Of a stretch of DNA of 64,000 bases, positions 9,725-18,854 are shown in pieces (position 1 is the stretch's first letter; each line of letters starts with the position of its first letter). The notes below the pieces were generated by a model. That model had not been told where the DNA came from. It saw nothing but the letters and a program-made list of their open reading frames with translations, and made no database searches. The stretch lies in NCBI RefSeq assembly GCF_003862475.1, contig NZ_RRCO01000001.1, positions 248,001 to 312,000 on the forward strand. The letters are read 5' to 3'. This DNA is from Lachnoanaerobaculum gingivalis. GTDB taxonomy: Bacteria; Bacillota; Clostridia; Lachnospirales; Lachnospiraceae. A program made the position numbers and the translations under genes.

Positions 9725-11500
9725 ATGAAGCTTACTGTAAGTAAATCAAAAAACTCTGCTACATTTTATGTTCAGAAATCTATACGCAAATCCAATGGTT
9801 CTGTCACTACAGTTACTATTGAAAAACTTGGAAATCTTGATATGGTTAGGACTAGAGCTAATGGAAAAGACCCTTACGTTTGGGCTAAGGAATATGTTGA
9901 TGAACTTAATCGTAAGGAATATGAGGAACAAAAAGAGATATTGATAAAATGTTCTCCTTCAAAACTCCTGAAGCCTGATGAAAAACATTTGTTTAACTGT
10001 GGATATCTATTTCTTCAGAGTATTTACTATTCGCTTAAGCTGGATAAAATCTGTTCTAAAATTTCAAAGAAGTATAGCTTTGAATATGATTTGAACGATA
10101 TTTTATCTCGACTAATTTTTACTCGTATCCTTTATCCATCTTCTAAGTTGGCATCAAATCGTTCTTCCAAAATGTTTATTGAACAGCCAACCTTTAATTT
10201 ACATGATATATATCGTTCACTTTCTGTTTTATCTAAAGAAAGTGACTTTATTCAATCTGAACTTTATAAAAATAGCCAAAGGATACTTCCTCGCAGGAAT
10301 GACATTCTTTACTATGATTGCACAAACTATTACTTTGAAATCGAGCAGGAAGACGAACTTAGGAAATATGGAAAATCAAAACAACATCAACCACTACCTA
10401 TTGTCGGAATGGGAATGTTTATGGATCATGACGGTATTCCTCTTGTTTTTGATATTTTCCCCGGAAATAAGAATGAGCAGCCAACACTAAAGCCTCTTGA
10501 ACAAAAGGTAATCGATGATTATGGTGTTGATAGTATTATTATCTGTACAGACGCAGGTCTTTCTTCAAATGCCAATAGAAAGTTTAACGACAAAACTTTA
10601 TTTGGTGAAAGAATGAGAAGTTTTATAACAACACAATCTATAAAACAACTTCCAAAATATTTAAAGGAGTTTGCCCTAGACCCTGAAGGCTGGTCAGTAC
10701 AAGGTGAAACAGGATTATTTAATCTGAATAACCTAGATGAACAAACAGACTATAATAAAGTCTTTTATAAGGAAAGATGGATTAAAGAAGATTTATCCAA
10801 TAAAAAGGTCAAAGAAGGTGATAAAGCGTTAGAGCAACATCTTATTGTATCATTCTCCTTAAAGTACAAAAAATATCACCAAAAAATCAGGCAAAACCGG
10901 ATTGACCGTGCTAATAAGCTTATTGAAAAAGGGGAATATAAAAGAAATCAAAAAAACCAAAATGATCCACGCCGTTTTATTGCTACTGAAGCAATGACAT
11001 CTTCAGGAGAAGTCTGTGACAGAGAAATCCCTTATATAGATTCGAACCTCATAGCTGAAGAAGAAAAATATGACGGCTTCTACGCCGTTTGTACTAATCT
11101 GGAGACAACCGGAACCGAAGAAATCGTTCGTATAAACAAGAAGAGATGGGAAATTGAAGAATGTTTCAGAATCATGAAAACCGAGTTCAGTGCACGCCCT
11201 ATTTATCTTCAAAGAGAAGATCGCATAAAGGCACATTTCATAACTTGTTTTGCTTCATTGGTAGTCTTTAGGATACTTGAGAAAAAACTTGGCGAACAAT
11301 ATACATGCGATGAGATTATTAACGTATTACGCTCTATGATGATGTATCGTCCGGGAGAAAAGTTAGGATATCTACCCACTTACACAAGAACAGCTATAAC
11401 AGATGCACTTCATGAAGCATTTGGATTTCATACCGATTATGAAATCTTAACCGATTTGAGTATGAAGAAAGTCTTTCGAGACAGCAAAAAAAGTAGGTAG
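9725..11500 (+). CDS. IS1634-family DDE transposase
   Basis: 591-residue transposase of the IS4/IS1634 kind. The N-terminal part begins MKLTVSKSKNSATFYVQKS and has a DNA-binding character. The RNase H-like core shows ILYYDCTNYYFE (first Asp, near residue 200), the IICTDAGLSSN strand (second Asp, near 277), and the late helix KKRWEIEECFRIMK (YREK-like motif with the catalytic Glu, near 480). The frame is intact. The RBS GGAGGTGG lies 8 bases before the ATG, and TATAAT at 9697-9702 is a likely -10; a possible -35 (TTGTAG, 9671-9676) is 20 bases away, which is long and would give weak expression. Likely an active element. Confidence 0.92.
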   Translation: MKLTVSKSKNSATFYVQKSIRKSNGSVTTVTIEKLGNLDMVRTRANGKDPYVWAKEYVDELNRKEYEEQKEILIKCSPSKLLKPDEKHLFNCGYLFLQSIYYSLKLDKICSKISKKYSFEYDLNDILSRLIFTRILYPSSKLASNRSSKMFIEQPTFNLHDIYRSLSVLSKESDFIQSELYKNSQRILPRRNDILYYDCTNYYFEIEQEDELRKYGKSKQHQPLPIVGMGMFMDHDGIPLVFDIFPGNKNEQPTLKPLEQKVIDDYGVDSIIICTDAGLSSNANRKFNDKTLFGERMRSFITTQSIKQLPKYLKEFALDPEGWSVQGETGLFNLNNLDEQTDYNKVFYKERWIKEDLSNKKVKEGDKALEQHLIVSFSLKYKKYHQKIRQNRIDRANKLIEKGEYKRNQKNQNDPRRFIATEAMTSSGEVCDREIPYIDSNLIAEEEKYDGFYAVCTNLETTGTEEIVRINKKRWEIEECFRIMKTEFSARPIYLQREDRIKAHFITCFASLVVFRILEKKLGEQYTCDEIINVLRSMMMYRPGEKLGYLPTYTRTAITDALHEAFGFHTDYEILTDLSMKKVFRDSKKSR

Positions 11501-11525
11501 TCCTAGCTACACTTTTGTGAATTAA

Positions 11526-11568
11526 AAAAGGTCTGAAACCCTTGATATATACGGGGTTCAGACCTTTT
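11526..11568 (+). terminator. Terminator at IS 3' end
   Basis: Stem AAAAGGTCTGAA / TTCAGACCTTTT around a GC-rich inner part, 25 bases after the transposase stop. It works in either direction and would isolate the IS from its neighbour. Confidence 0.8.
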
Positions 11569-11583
11569 AGCTGTCAAAGACAG

Positions 11584-11905
11584 GAATATTAGACTACTCC
11601 GGTAAAAAAATCAAGTTTTTATATTCTTAAAATTAATATGCACCCGAAAATAAACTTTATTTCCCGGTGCATATCATTTAAATATTTAAAAATCCTATAG
11701 TTGACATTAAAAGCATAAACAAAAATAAAATAAACATTATTGTTGCTTTTATAAAACTGTACTTTAAATGTTCCTCATTCTTGAAATATTTTATTGCATC
11801 CAACAGACAACTTACTGAAAACAATAAAAATATCAAAGGGAAAAATATTGCATACTTATTTGGTGATAAAAACGCGAATACCACCATCACTATGATAACA
11901 ATCGC
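11584..11905. repeat. Right copy of 322-bp direct repeat (IS target-site duplication)
   Basis: Identical to 9254-9575 as far as I compared. Beyond 11905 the sequence continues into the intact 5' end of the small membrane-protein gene, so this copy is joined to the original right flank. The junction with the left flank is preserved in the other copy. Confidence 0.9.
11636..11674 (-). terminator. Terminator of the argF unit
   Basis: Same hairpin as 9306-9344, here placed 3 bases after the stop of the intact small membrane-protein gene. It ends the argF transcript. Confidence 0.65.
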
Positions 11906-11965
11906 AAGTATCACATGCATTACATCCCTGAACAAAATAAAACCCTGCTTTCTTCTACCTGTCAT
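11678..11965 (-). CDS. Small conserved-looking membrane protein
   Basis: 95-residue protein with a basic start (MTGRRKQG) and three hydrophobic segments (about 13-31, 35-54 and 69-92), suggesting an inner-membrane protein. I do not recognise a function. Its start overlaps the argF 3' end by 11 bases, so it is probably translated from the argF mRNA. Codons 21-95 lie in the duplicated block, and the whole gene is intact only in this copy. Confidence 0.75.
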   Translation of the reverse strand: MTGRRKQGFILFRDVMHVILAIVIIVMVVFAFLSPNKYAIFFPLIFLLFSVSCLLDAIKYFKNEEHLKYSFIKATIMFILFLFMLLMSTIGFLNI

Positions 11966-12902
11966 CTCCTTTACCCAATGTAGCTACCATCACCGCCTTA
12001 ATAGTGTGCATACGATTTTCCGCTTCATCAAATACCACCGATTTTGCGCTTTCAAACACATCCTCAGTTACCTCGTATCCCTTTACTGCAGGCAGACAGT
12101 GCATAAATATTGTACTTTCCTTTCCTGTTTTTTTCATCAGTTCCTTATTTACCTGATAAGGTCTTAAAAGTTCGATTCTTTCCTTCGCTTTATCCTCTTC
12201 ACCCATTGAAGCCCAGACATCTGTATATATTACATCGGCATCCTTAACAGCATCTATATTTTCACTTATGGTAAGTTTTGCTCCTGAACTGTTCGCATAT
12301 CCTTCACATAATTCAACCAGATCCTTACTCGGATGTAGTGATTTCGGAGCCAGAACCGTCATATTTACTCCAAGTTTTGTCATTCCGATCATAAGAGAGT
12401 TTGCCATATTGTTTCTGCCGTCACCGACATAAACAAAATTTAATCCTTCAATATTTCCGAAATGTTCCTTCATAGTAAGCAGATCTGCCAGAATCTGTGT
12501 CGGATGATACTCATCCGTAAGGCCGTTCCATACCGGTACACCTGCATACTTTGCAAGTTCTTCCACTGTGGAATGTTTAAAACCTCTAAACTCTATTCCG
12601 TCAAACATTCTTCCGAGAACTCTTGCCGTATCGGCAACACTTTCTTTATGTCCAAGCTGTATATCATCCTTACCAAGATATTCAGGAAATGCTCCTTCAT
12701 CTCTTGCACCTACAACAAACGCACATCTTGTCCTTGTTGAAGGTTTTTCAAACAGCAGTGCTATATTCTTGCCTTTCAATCTGTCTCCGGTAATACCTTT
12801 TTTCTTCTCCTCCTTAAGCTTAGCAGCCAAGTCCAGCAAATATTCTATCTCTTCTCTTGAAAAATCCTTCAGTGTAAGAAAATGTCTTCCAAATAAATTC
12901 AT
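11955..12902 (-). CDS. argF: Ornithine carbamoyltransferase
   Basis: Makes citrulline from ornithine and carbamoyl phosphate in arginine synthesis, or runs in reverse in the arginine deiminase pathway. The 315-residue protein has the carbamoyl-phosphate motif STRTR at 55-59, HPTQ near 133 and the ornithine-binding FMHCLPA near 266. The start ATG at 12902 is preceded by AAGGAG. No other arg gene is next to it, so anabolic (argF/argI) and catabolic (arcB) roles cannot be separated from the sequence. I use argF as the general name. Confidence 0.93.
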   Translation of the reverse strand: MNLFGRHFLTLKDFSREEIEYLLDLAAKLKEEKKKGITGDRLKGKNIALLFEKPSTRTRCAFVVGARDEGAFPEYLGKDDIQLGHKESVADTARVLGRMFDGIEFRGFKHSTVEELAKYAGVPVWNGLTDEYHPTQILADLLTMKEHFGNIEGLNFVYVGDGRNNMANSLMIGMTKLGVNMTVLAPKSLHPSKDLVELCEGYANSSGAKLTISENIDAVKDADVIYTDVWASMGEEDKAKERIELLRPYQVNKELMKKTGKESTIFMHCLPAVKGYEVTEDVFESAKSVVFDEAENRMHTIKAVMVATLGKGDDR

Positions 12903-12972
12903 AAATATACTCCTTTCTCAATATTTTAACAGTATATCATATAAATATAAATTTGTCTGCATAAAAATTCAT

Positions 12973-13755
12973 TCATTTTCTTCTTTGTCTTGCAGCCTCA
13001 TACATCAGTATACTTCCGGCAACTGCGGCATTCAAAGACTCCACCTCACCAAGCATAGGTATTTTAACCTTATCTTCCACTATATCTAAAACTTCCTTTG
13101 AGATCCCTGCGGCCTCATTACCTATTATAAATGCAATATCCTTTTTATAATCCGGAGCATCGTATTCAATTGCTCCTTCAAGGCTACTTGCATAAATATT
13201 AACATTTTTTGAATAAAGCTTTTCTATCACTTCTTTAAGATCCTTTACATAAATAAAAGGAACTCTGAAAATCGATCCCATTGTAGAGCGTATAACCTTT
13301 GGATTATAGATATCAACAGTGGTTTCATTCATTATAATACCTGTAATACCCGCTCCTTCTCCGGCCCTAATCAAGGTACCGAGATTTCCCGGATCCTGAA
13401 GGCTGTCAAGAATAAGCAAACTGTGAGGAGTATCTCTTTTTTCCAATATTTTTTCAAGCGTATATTCTTTTCTTTTTACAACGGCCATTACACCCTGCGG
13501 GGTTTTTGTATCGGATACGGACTCAAATATTCTGTCACTTACAGTCTCATACTCCGGATAGATTTCAGACAATATTTTTCTATTTTCAGCCTCAAAGCTT
13601 TCACTTGCAAATACGTCCAATATCTCATCCTTTTTAAGTTCTTTAAACATTCTGATGCCCTCAATAATATAGGCATTATGTTTTTTTCTGGCATTGCTCT
13701 TTTTTATAAGTGCCGCCAGATCTTTTATCTTCTTATTTCCTGATGAAGTAATCAT
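12973..13755 (-). CDS. TrmH/SpoU-family RNA 2'-O-methyltransferase
   Basis: SPOUT methyltransferase that methylates a ribose 2'-OH in rRNA or tRNA. The N-terminal 90 residues look like the SpoU substrate-binding domain; the C-terminal knot domain has the three family motifs: DSLQDPGNLGTLIRAGEGAG, IGNEAAGIS, and IPMLGEVESLNAAVAGSILMY, of which the last is the AdoMet-binding loop of the trefoil knot. I place the start at 13755 (MITSSGNKKIKDL) because GGGAG is 5 bases upstream; the longer reading from 13773 would overlap nadE and lacks an RBS. Target nucleotide unknown. Confidence 0.88.
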   Translation of the reverse strand: MITSSGNKKIKDLAALIKKSNARKKHNAYIIEGIRMFKELKKDEILDVFASESFEAENRKILSEIYPEYETVSDRIFESVSDTKTPQGVMAVVKRKEYTLEKILEKRDTPHSLLILDSLQDPGNLGTLIRAGEGAGITGIIMNETTVDIYNPKVIRSTMGSIFRVPFIYVKDLKEVIEKLYSKNVNIYASSLEGAIEYDAPDYKKDIAFIIGNEAAGISKEVLDIVEDKVKIPMLGEVESLNAAVAGSILMYEAARQRRK

Positions 13756-13769
13756 TAGCTTCTCCCATA

Positions 13770-15707
13770 TCACCGATCAGTTTTTATATTTTCCAGGTCT
13801 TTTATCCACAAAGCCTTACTTGCATCACTTGGCATTCTAAGATCACCTCTTGGAGATATTGCAATACTTCCGACCTTAGGACCGTCAGGCAGTGCAGATC
13901 TTTTAAACTGCTGTGAGAAAAATCTTGAGTAGAAAACTTTCAGCCATTTTAAGATTATCTCCGCATCGTAGAGATCCTTAAATGCTTTCTTTGCCATTCT
14001 GTATATCTTTGAAGGCATAAACCCGAAACGAAGTGCATTGTATAAAAAGAAATCATGTAATTCATATGGTCCCACAAGATCTTCAGTCTTTTGTGCTATC
14101 TTTCCGTTTTCTGGCGGCAAAAGCTCAGGGGATACAGGTGTATCAAGAATATCGTATAATATATTTGCTATTTTCTTATCCTCGGTGGTATCTGCATAGT
14201 AATTTACCAAATGTCTTACCAGAGTCTTTGGAATTGAAGCATTCACACCGTACATTGACATATGATCACCGTTATATGTTGCCCATCCAAGCACAAGCTC
14301 CGACAAATCACCCGTACCTACAACAATACCGTTGTCTCTGTTTGCTATATCCATAAGGATCTGTGTTCTTTCTCTGGCCTGTGCATTCTCATAAGTAATA
14401 TCCTTTACATTTATATCATGTCCGATATCAAGAAAATGCCTCTTTATGGATTCAACTATTGAGATCTCTTCCAAAGTTGCACCGAAGCTTTTTGTAAGCT
14501 CACAGGCGTTATTGTAGGTTCTGTCTGTAGTTCCGAATCCCGGCATTGTAACAGCCTTTATGCCGCTTTTATCAAGTCCCAGCATATCATATGTCTTTGC
14601 ACATACAAGAAGTGCCAGAGTGGAATCAAGACCTCCCGAAATACCAAGAATAACATTTTTTGCACCGATATGCATGAGTCTTTTCTTAAGTCCGAGTGCC
14701 TGTATTGTGAGTATCTCCTCACATCTTTCATTTCTCTTTGACATATCATCAGGTACAAAAGGCTTCGGATCGAAGTTTCTCTCAAGTTCAAGCTCTTCAT
14801 CCTCAAGCTCAAACTCCATAACCATGTAATCTTTACGATCACTTTCTTTGCCTTCTCTTATTTTAAATGTAGTCTGCTTTCTTCTTTCCAAATTAAGCCT
14901 GTTTACATCTATCTCTATTCTTACTGCTTCATTTTTAAACCTTGTACTTTCGGCCAGAATTTTGCCGTTTTCCGCTATTATTCCCTGTCCTCCAAATACA
15001 AGATCTTGAGTAGATTCTCCCTCTCCTGCATTTGCATAGATATAGCTACATATGAGTTTCTTTGAATGATTGCTTATCAAGCTGTCACGGTATGCTTTTT
15101 TACCTACTATATCATTTGATGCCGAAGCATTGATAATAACATTTGCACCTGCAAGTGCATGTCCTATACTTGGCGGATCGGCAACCCAAAGATCCTCACA
15201 TATCTCACCTGCCAAAACAAGTCCGGGCATATTTGTACATTCAAACAATATCTTTGAACCCATAGGGATTACATCATCAAAAAGGTCTACCCATACACTA
15301 TTTTCAAATCCCTTATTAAAATATCTCTCCTCATAAAACTCACCGTAATTTGGAAGATTTATTTTATTTATAAGCCCCAACATCAATCCATTTGATATAA
15401 CCGCTACAACATTATAAAGTTTTCCCTTATAATCCCAAGGCAGCCCCAGAAAAATAACAGATTTATGTCCCTTTGTAAAATCAACTATTTCTTTCAGTGC
15501 CTTCTTGGCTTCACTGATAAGTGAATCTTGAAAAAAAAGATCATTACATGTATATGCTGTCAGACAAAGCTCCGGAAATACTATAATACTGCTTTTATTT
15601 TCCCATTCTTTTCCTATGGCCTTTTTTATGCTTTCCTTGTTATAGTCCACATCACATACTCTGATATCAGGTGATACGCTTGCAACTCTTATAAAACCGT
15701 CTCTCAT
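13770..15707 (-). CDS. nadE: Glutamine-dependent NAD(+) synthetase
   Basis: Converts nicotinate adenine dinucleotide to NAD+ using ATP and ammonia from its own glutaminase domain. The 645-residue length is that of the fused enzyme. The N-terminal nitrilase-like domain has FPELCLTAYTCND (catalytic Glu), KINLPNYGEFYE (Lys) and GEICEDLWV (Cys); the C-terminal synthetase domain has the PP-loop LGISGGLDSTLALL near residues 351-364. The 3' end lies 15 bases before the downstream methyltransferase start, and its 5' end overlaps the HD gene by 4 bases, so the three genes form one unit. Confidence 0.96.
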   Translation of the reverse strand: MRDGFIRVASVSPDIRVCDVDYNKESIKKAIGKEWENKSSIIVFPELCLTAYTCNDLFFQDSLISEAKKALKEIVDFTKGHKSVIFLGLPWDYKGKLYNVVAVISNGLMLGLINKINLPNYGEFYEERYFNKGFENSVWVDLFDDVIPMGSKILFECTNMPGLVLAGEICEDLWVADPPSIGHALAGANVIINASASNDIVGKKAYRDSLISNHSKKLICSYIYANAGEGESTQDLVFGGQGIIAENGKILAESTRFKNEAVRIEIDVNRLNLERRKQTTFKIREGKESDRKDYMVMEFELEDEELELERNFDPKPFVPDDMSKRNERCEEILTIQALGLKKRLMHIGAKNVILGISGGLDSTLALLVCAKTYDMLGLDKSGIKAVTMPGFGTTDRTYNNACELTKSFGATLEEISIVESIKRHFLDIGHDINVKDITYENAQARERTQILMDIANRDNGIVVGTGDLSELVLGWATYNGDHMSMYGVNASIPKTLVRHLVNYYADTTEDKKIANILYDILDTPVSPELLPPENGKIAQKTEDLVGPYELHDFFLYNALRFGFMPSKIYRMAKKAFKDLYDAEIILKWLKVFYSRFFSQQFKRSALPDGPKVGSIAISPRGDLRMPSDASKALWIKDLENIKTDR

Positions 15708-16252
15708 ATTTTCTCTTTCACATCTCCAAAAACAAAATCACAAAGTTTCTCATATTCCTTATAAAACTCATTATCTTCCAGGTCTTTCAATGCCTCAAGT
15801 ATACCATAATAGTACATTGCCTGCTTTACCTTATCTTTCTCATTAAACCTAAGTAAAAAATCATTTCCAAGAATGAGATAATCTCTTGCCGAATTTCTGA
15901 TATTTGACAGTTTGTCTCCAAGAGCTATTATCTTTACTTCTATTGATTCATCTTTCAAAGTTTTTAATGTATGCATCTTTCTTTCAATCCATGTCTTTGA
16001 CTTATCCTCAGATTCACTTCCTACAAGAGCCGCTACTTTTTTTCCGAAATTTTTTTCTATCTCGGTTATGGTAACGGAAGTATCTTCAACCGTATCATGT
16101 AGTAATGATGCTACTCTTACATCTTCATTGTCTGTAATCAGGGATACAATGGTACATACTTCCAAAGGGTGAGTAATATACGGTATTGTACTCCCCTTTC
16201 TGAACTGACCCTCATGTGCCTTAATCGCAAATTCCACCGCTTTTTCTATCAT
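15704..16252 (-). CDS. HD-domain phosphohydrolase, (p)ppGpp hydrolase (SpoT/MESH1)-like
   Basis: 182-residue protein made almost only of a RelA/SpoT-type HD domain: YITHPLEV (metal His, near 28), LLHDTVEDT (HD and ED motifs, 50-58) and ALGDKLSNIR (distal Asp, near 108). No synthetase, TGS or ACT domain follows, so it resembles the small alarmone hydrolases (SAH/MESH1) more than RelA; MESH1-like enzymes hydrolyse ppGpp or dephosphorylate NADPH. Its placement 4 bases into nadE, a NAD synthesis gene, is suggestive for the second role, but this is inference. A broader HD nucleotidase function cannot be excluded. Confidence 0.8.
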   Translation of the reverse strand: MIEKAVEFAIKAHEGQFRKGSTIPYITHPLEVCTIVSLITDNEDVRVASLLHDTVEDTSVTITEIEKNFGKKVAALVGSESEDKSKTWIERKMHTLKTLKDESIEVKIIALGDKLSNIRNSARDYLILGNDFLLRFNEKDKVKQAMYYYGILEALKDLEDNEFYKEYEKLCDFVFGDVKEKI

Positions 16253-16297
16253 AACAACTCCTTTAATTATTATATTTTTCTTAAATCAATTTTTAAC

Positions 16298-16326
16298 TTG
16301 AAGTTTTTTTTTAAGTCTGTTATTCT
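16298..16326 (+). promoter_or_regulatory. Predicted promoter for the gene at 16367
   Basis: TTGAAG (16298-16303) and TATTCT (16321-16326) have 17 bases between them, 40 bases before the start codon. The gap between the two divergent genes is 114 bp, so a promoter for the HD gene must also be nearby. Confidence 0.5.
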
Positions 16327-16366
16327 AATCAAAGATTGCTTGTACAATTGAAAGTGAGGAAAATCC

Positions 16367-17146
16367 ATGGCAGATAAAAATAATGTAAATGAAAAACCCA
16401 AAAAAAGGAAGTTTTCAAAACTCAAGTATATAATAGCATTTATATTCTTAAATGTAATCATATTTTTTGCTGTAACCTCACAGCCTCATTTCGAAATTTC
16501 CACGGTGGCGGATTCCGATTCCAAATCTGTAGAAATAAGAGTGACTCAAAAGAGCTTTTTCCCATTGCAAAGTTTTACAATGACTCTTGACGACTCTCCG
16601 CTCTCATATACCAAGAACGGTAATACATATGTGGCTACAGCGACAAAAAACGGTACTTTGGAAGTAGTTGCTACAAATCTGAACACAATGTCTCAGACTA
16701 TATATGAAAGAATAGACAATATCGACTCCACCTCACCGACTATATTTGCACAGTTGGTAAAGAAAGGTGTTCTTAATATAACATTTGAGGATGGACATTC
16801 AGATATAGACTATGAAAGCATCTATGCAATAGACAGTAATGATAAGAAACTAAAGCCCACAAAAATAGATAAAGAAGAGGGCAGAGCTACATTTGAATTT
16901 GATACCTACTCTATAAAGGCCTATGTTTCCGATACGGCGGGGAATGAGGGAGAAGTTGAATTTAACAACGGTGAAGTCAATCAAACAAAACTTGTTTCCT
17001 CTGAAGGTACTGAAGTAAATGATATTCCTGTTGAGGAATCCGGAAATAATGAAAATGATATCTCCAATGAGACTACTTTCGATGTCGGAAATTTAAATGA
17101 AAAACCGCCTAAGAAAAATGATGACTATTTATACGAAAAACATTAA
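16367..17146 (+). CDS. Membrane-anchored extracytoplasmic protein, unknown function
   Basis: 259 residues; one of the few plus-strand genes. A basic start (KKRKFSKLKY) precedes one membrane segment (about 22-40), then about 160 residues with alternating beta-strand character that resemble bacterial Ig-like repeats (DSTSPTIFAQL and SDTAGNEGEVEF are typical Ig-like phrases), and a Glu/Asn/Asp-rich disordered tail from about 195. It may be a small cell-surface protein. The ATG follows AGTGAGGAAAATCC. It ends with a bidirectional terminator shared with trmL. I do not recognise a named family. Confidence 0.75.
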   Translation: MADKNNVNEKPKKRKFSKLKYIIAFIFLNVIIFFAVTSQPHFEISTVADSDSKSVEIRVTQKSFFPLQSFTMTLDDSPLSYTKNGNTYVATATKNGTLEVVATNLNTMSQTIYERIDNIDSTSPTIFAQLVKKGVLNITFEDGHSDIDYESIYAIDSNDKKLKPTKIDKEEGRATFEFDTYSIKAYVSDTAGNEGEVEFNNGEVNQTKLVSSEGTEVNDIPVEESGNNENDISNETTFDVGNLNEKPPKKNDDYLYEKH

Positions 17147-17162
17147 TGAAAAATCTTAACAT

Positions 17163-17198
17163 AAAAAAACTCCATTCCAATCGGTCCGGAGTTTTTTT
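17163..17198. terminator. Bidirectional terminator
   Basis: AAAAAAACTCC and GGAGTTTTTTT form the stem. It lies between the convergent ends of the plus-strand membrane-protein gene and the minus-strand trmL gene and suits both. Confidence 0.85.
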
Positions 17199-17199
17199 A

Positions 17200-17697
17200 T
17201 TATTTATATGTCAGTTTATGTAATTCTCCTGTAAGCTGCATTTTTTCAAATCCGTTTTGTGACAATGCTTCGTACAAGATAATTGCCACTGAATTTGACA
17301 GATTCAGACTTCTGATATCTCCCCACATAGGAATTCTTATACAGGTATCTTCATTTTCTGAAAGTATCTCTTCAGGTATTCCTGCACTTTCTTTACCGAA
17401 CATTATATAATCATCCGGCTTATACTCTACATCCTTATAAGTATGATGCGCCTTTGTGGTTGCAAAATACATATGCTCTCTTGCCGCAGGATTCTTTTCA
17501 TAAAAATCATTTATATCGGAATATATTGTAACATCAAGATTCTTCCAATAGTCCATACCTGCGCGCCTTATCTCTTTTTCATTGATTCTGAAGCCCAAAG
17601 GCTCTATCAGATGAAGCCTTGTACCCGTTGCTACACAGCTTCTTCCTATATTTCCTGTATTTGCAGGTATTTCAGGTTCAAGTAACACTATATTCAT
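17200..17697 (-). CDS. trmL: tRNA (cytidine/uridine(34)-2'-O)-methyltransferase TrmL
   Basis: Minimal SPOUT enzyme that methylates the wobble ribose of tRNA-Leu. The 165 residues match TrmL length; motifs are LLEPEIPANTGNIGRSC at the N-terminus, MFGKESAGIPEEIL (about 122-135) and the knot loop IPMWGDIRSLNLSNSVAI near 143-160. It overlaps the upstream aminotransferase gene by 4 bases. Older annotations call the family CspR or YibK. Confidence 0.92.
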   Translation of the reverse strand: MNIVLLEPEIPANTGNIGRSCVATGTRLHLIEPLGFRINEKEIRRAGMDYWKNLDVTIYSDINDFYEKNPAAREHMYFATTKAHHTYKDVEYKPDDYIMFGKESAGIPEEILSENEDTCIRIPMWGDIRSLNLSNSVAIILYEALSQNGFEKMQLTGELHKLTYK

Positions 17698-18854
17698 GAA
17701 AGACTCCTTACAAACTTCTCAATTCTTGAGATTGCTTCCTTAAGCCTTTCCATAGAATATGCATATGATACTCTGACATAGCCCTCTCCGCTTGCACCGA
17801 ATGCCGTGCCGGGAACTATAGCGGTCTTTTGCTCCTCCAACAATCTTGTTGCAAATTCTTCCGATGTCATATTAAATCTTTTTATACTTGGAAATACATA
17901 AAATGCTCCCTGAGGTTCAAAGCAGGTCATTCCAAGTTCATCAAACTTATGTAACAGAAATCTTCTTCTTTGATTGTATGACTCTCTCATTTTTGCCACA
18001 TCGTCATCTCCATTCGCCAGAGCCTCAACAGCGGCATACTGACTTGTAGTAGGTGCACACATAATGGCATATTGATGAATCTTGGTCATCTGGGCAATAA
18101 TTTCCTTAGGACCTGTAGCATATCCGAGTCTCCATCCTGTCATGGCATAGGATTTCGAAAATCCGTTTATAAGAATGGTTCTTTCTTTCATTCCTTCTAC
18201 CTGAACTATTGAAGCATGTTCTCCTTCATATGTAAGTTCACAGTATATTTCATCGGATATTACATACAAATCTTTTTCTATACAAACTTTTGCTATCTCT
18301 TTTAACTCATTTATATTGAGAATCGATCCTGTAGGATTATTTGGAAAGGGTAAAACAAGTATCTTTGTCTTGTCTGTTATTTTTTCCAAAATTTGACTTG
18401 CTTTTAACTTAAAACCGTTTTCAGCTTTGAGTTCAATTATTACAGGTTTTCCTCCTGCCAAAATTGTGCAAGGCTCATAGGAAACATATGAAGGCTGAGG
18501 TATCAAAACTTCATCACCTGCGTCAAGCATTGCTCTGAGCGCAATATCAATACCTTCACTGCCTCCCACAGTAATTATAATCTCATCTTTCGGATTATAT
18601 TCCACATTAAGTTTTCTTATAAGATACTTTCTTATTTCTTCTCTAAGCTCCGGCAATCCTGAGTTTGATGTATAAAAAGTTCTTCCCTTTTCAAGAGAAT
18701 ATATACCTGCATCTCTTATAAAATAAGGTGTATCAAAGTCAGGCTCACCAACTCCCAAAGATATTGCATCTTCCATAGTATTGACTATATCAAAAAACTT
18801 TCTGATACCTGAAGGTTTTATTGATGTTATTGTTTTTGATAATGGATTTCTCAT
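17694..18854 (-). CDS. PLP-dependent class I/II aminotransferase
   Basis: Fold-type I aminotransferase of 386 residues. GVGEPDFDTP (about 35-44), PNNPTGS (about 171-177), and the PLP-lysine motif GFSKSYAMTGWRLGY (about 232-246) are visible. The closest biochemical roles are aspartate/aromatic aminotransferases or PatA-type N-acetyl-diaminopimelate transaminases; the exact substrate is not clear. It follows an Lrp/AsnC regulator by a 4-base overlap, which suggests that the pair senses and handles an amino acid. Start ATG 18854. Confidence 0.9.
   Translation of the reverse strand: MRNPLSKTITSIKPSGIRKFFDIVNTMEDAISLGVGEPDFDTPYFIRDAGIYSLEKGRTFYTSNSGLPELREEIRKYLIRKLNVEYNPKDEIIITVGGSEGIDIALRAMLDAGDEVLIPQPSYVSYEPCTILAGGKPVIIELKAENGFKLKASQILEKITDKTKILVLPFPNNPTGSILNINELKEIAKVCIEKDLYVISDEIYCELTYEGEHASIVQVEGMKERTILINGFSKSYAMTGWRLGYATGPKEIIAQMTKIHQYAIMCAPTTSQYAAVEALANGDDDVAKMRESYNQRRRFLLHKFDELGMTCFEPQGAFYVFPSIKRFNMTSEEFATRLLEEQKTAIVPGTAFGASGEGYVRVSYAYSMERLKEAISRIEKFVRSLS

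Larger units (their letters stand above)
9576..11583 (+). mobile_element. IS1634-like (IS4 superfamily) insertion sequence
   Basis: A 2008-base segment between two identical 322-bp blocks. It carries one transposase gene and a 3' hairpin. Matching inverted ends TTTGACAGCTAA occur at 9581-9592 and, inverted, at 11567-11578, each 5 bases inside the duplication boundary; the outer 5 bases (GGGAG and GACAG) do not pair. The perfect identity of the flanks suggests a recent insertion. The family assignment rests on the transposase type and the extreme duplication length. Confidence 0.85.
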
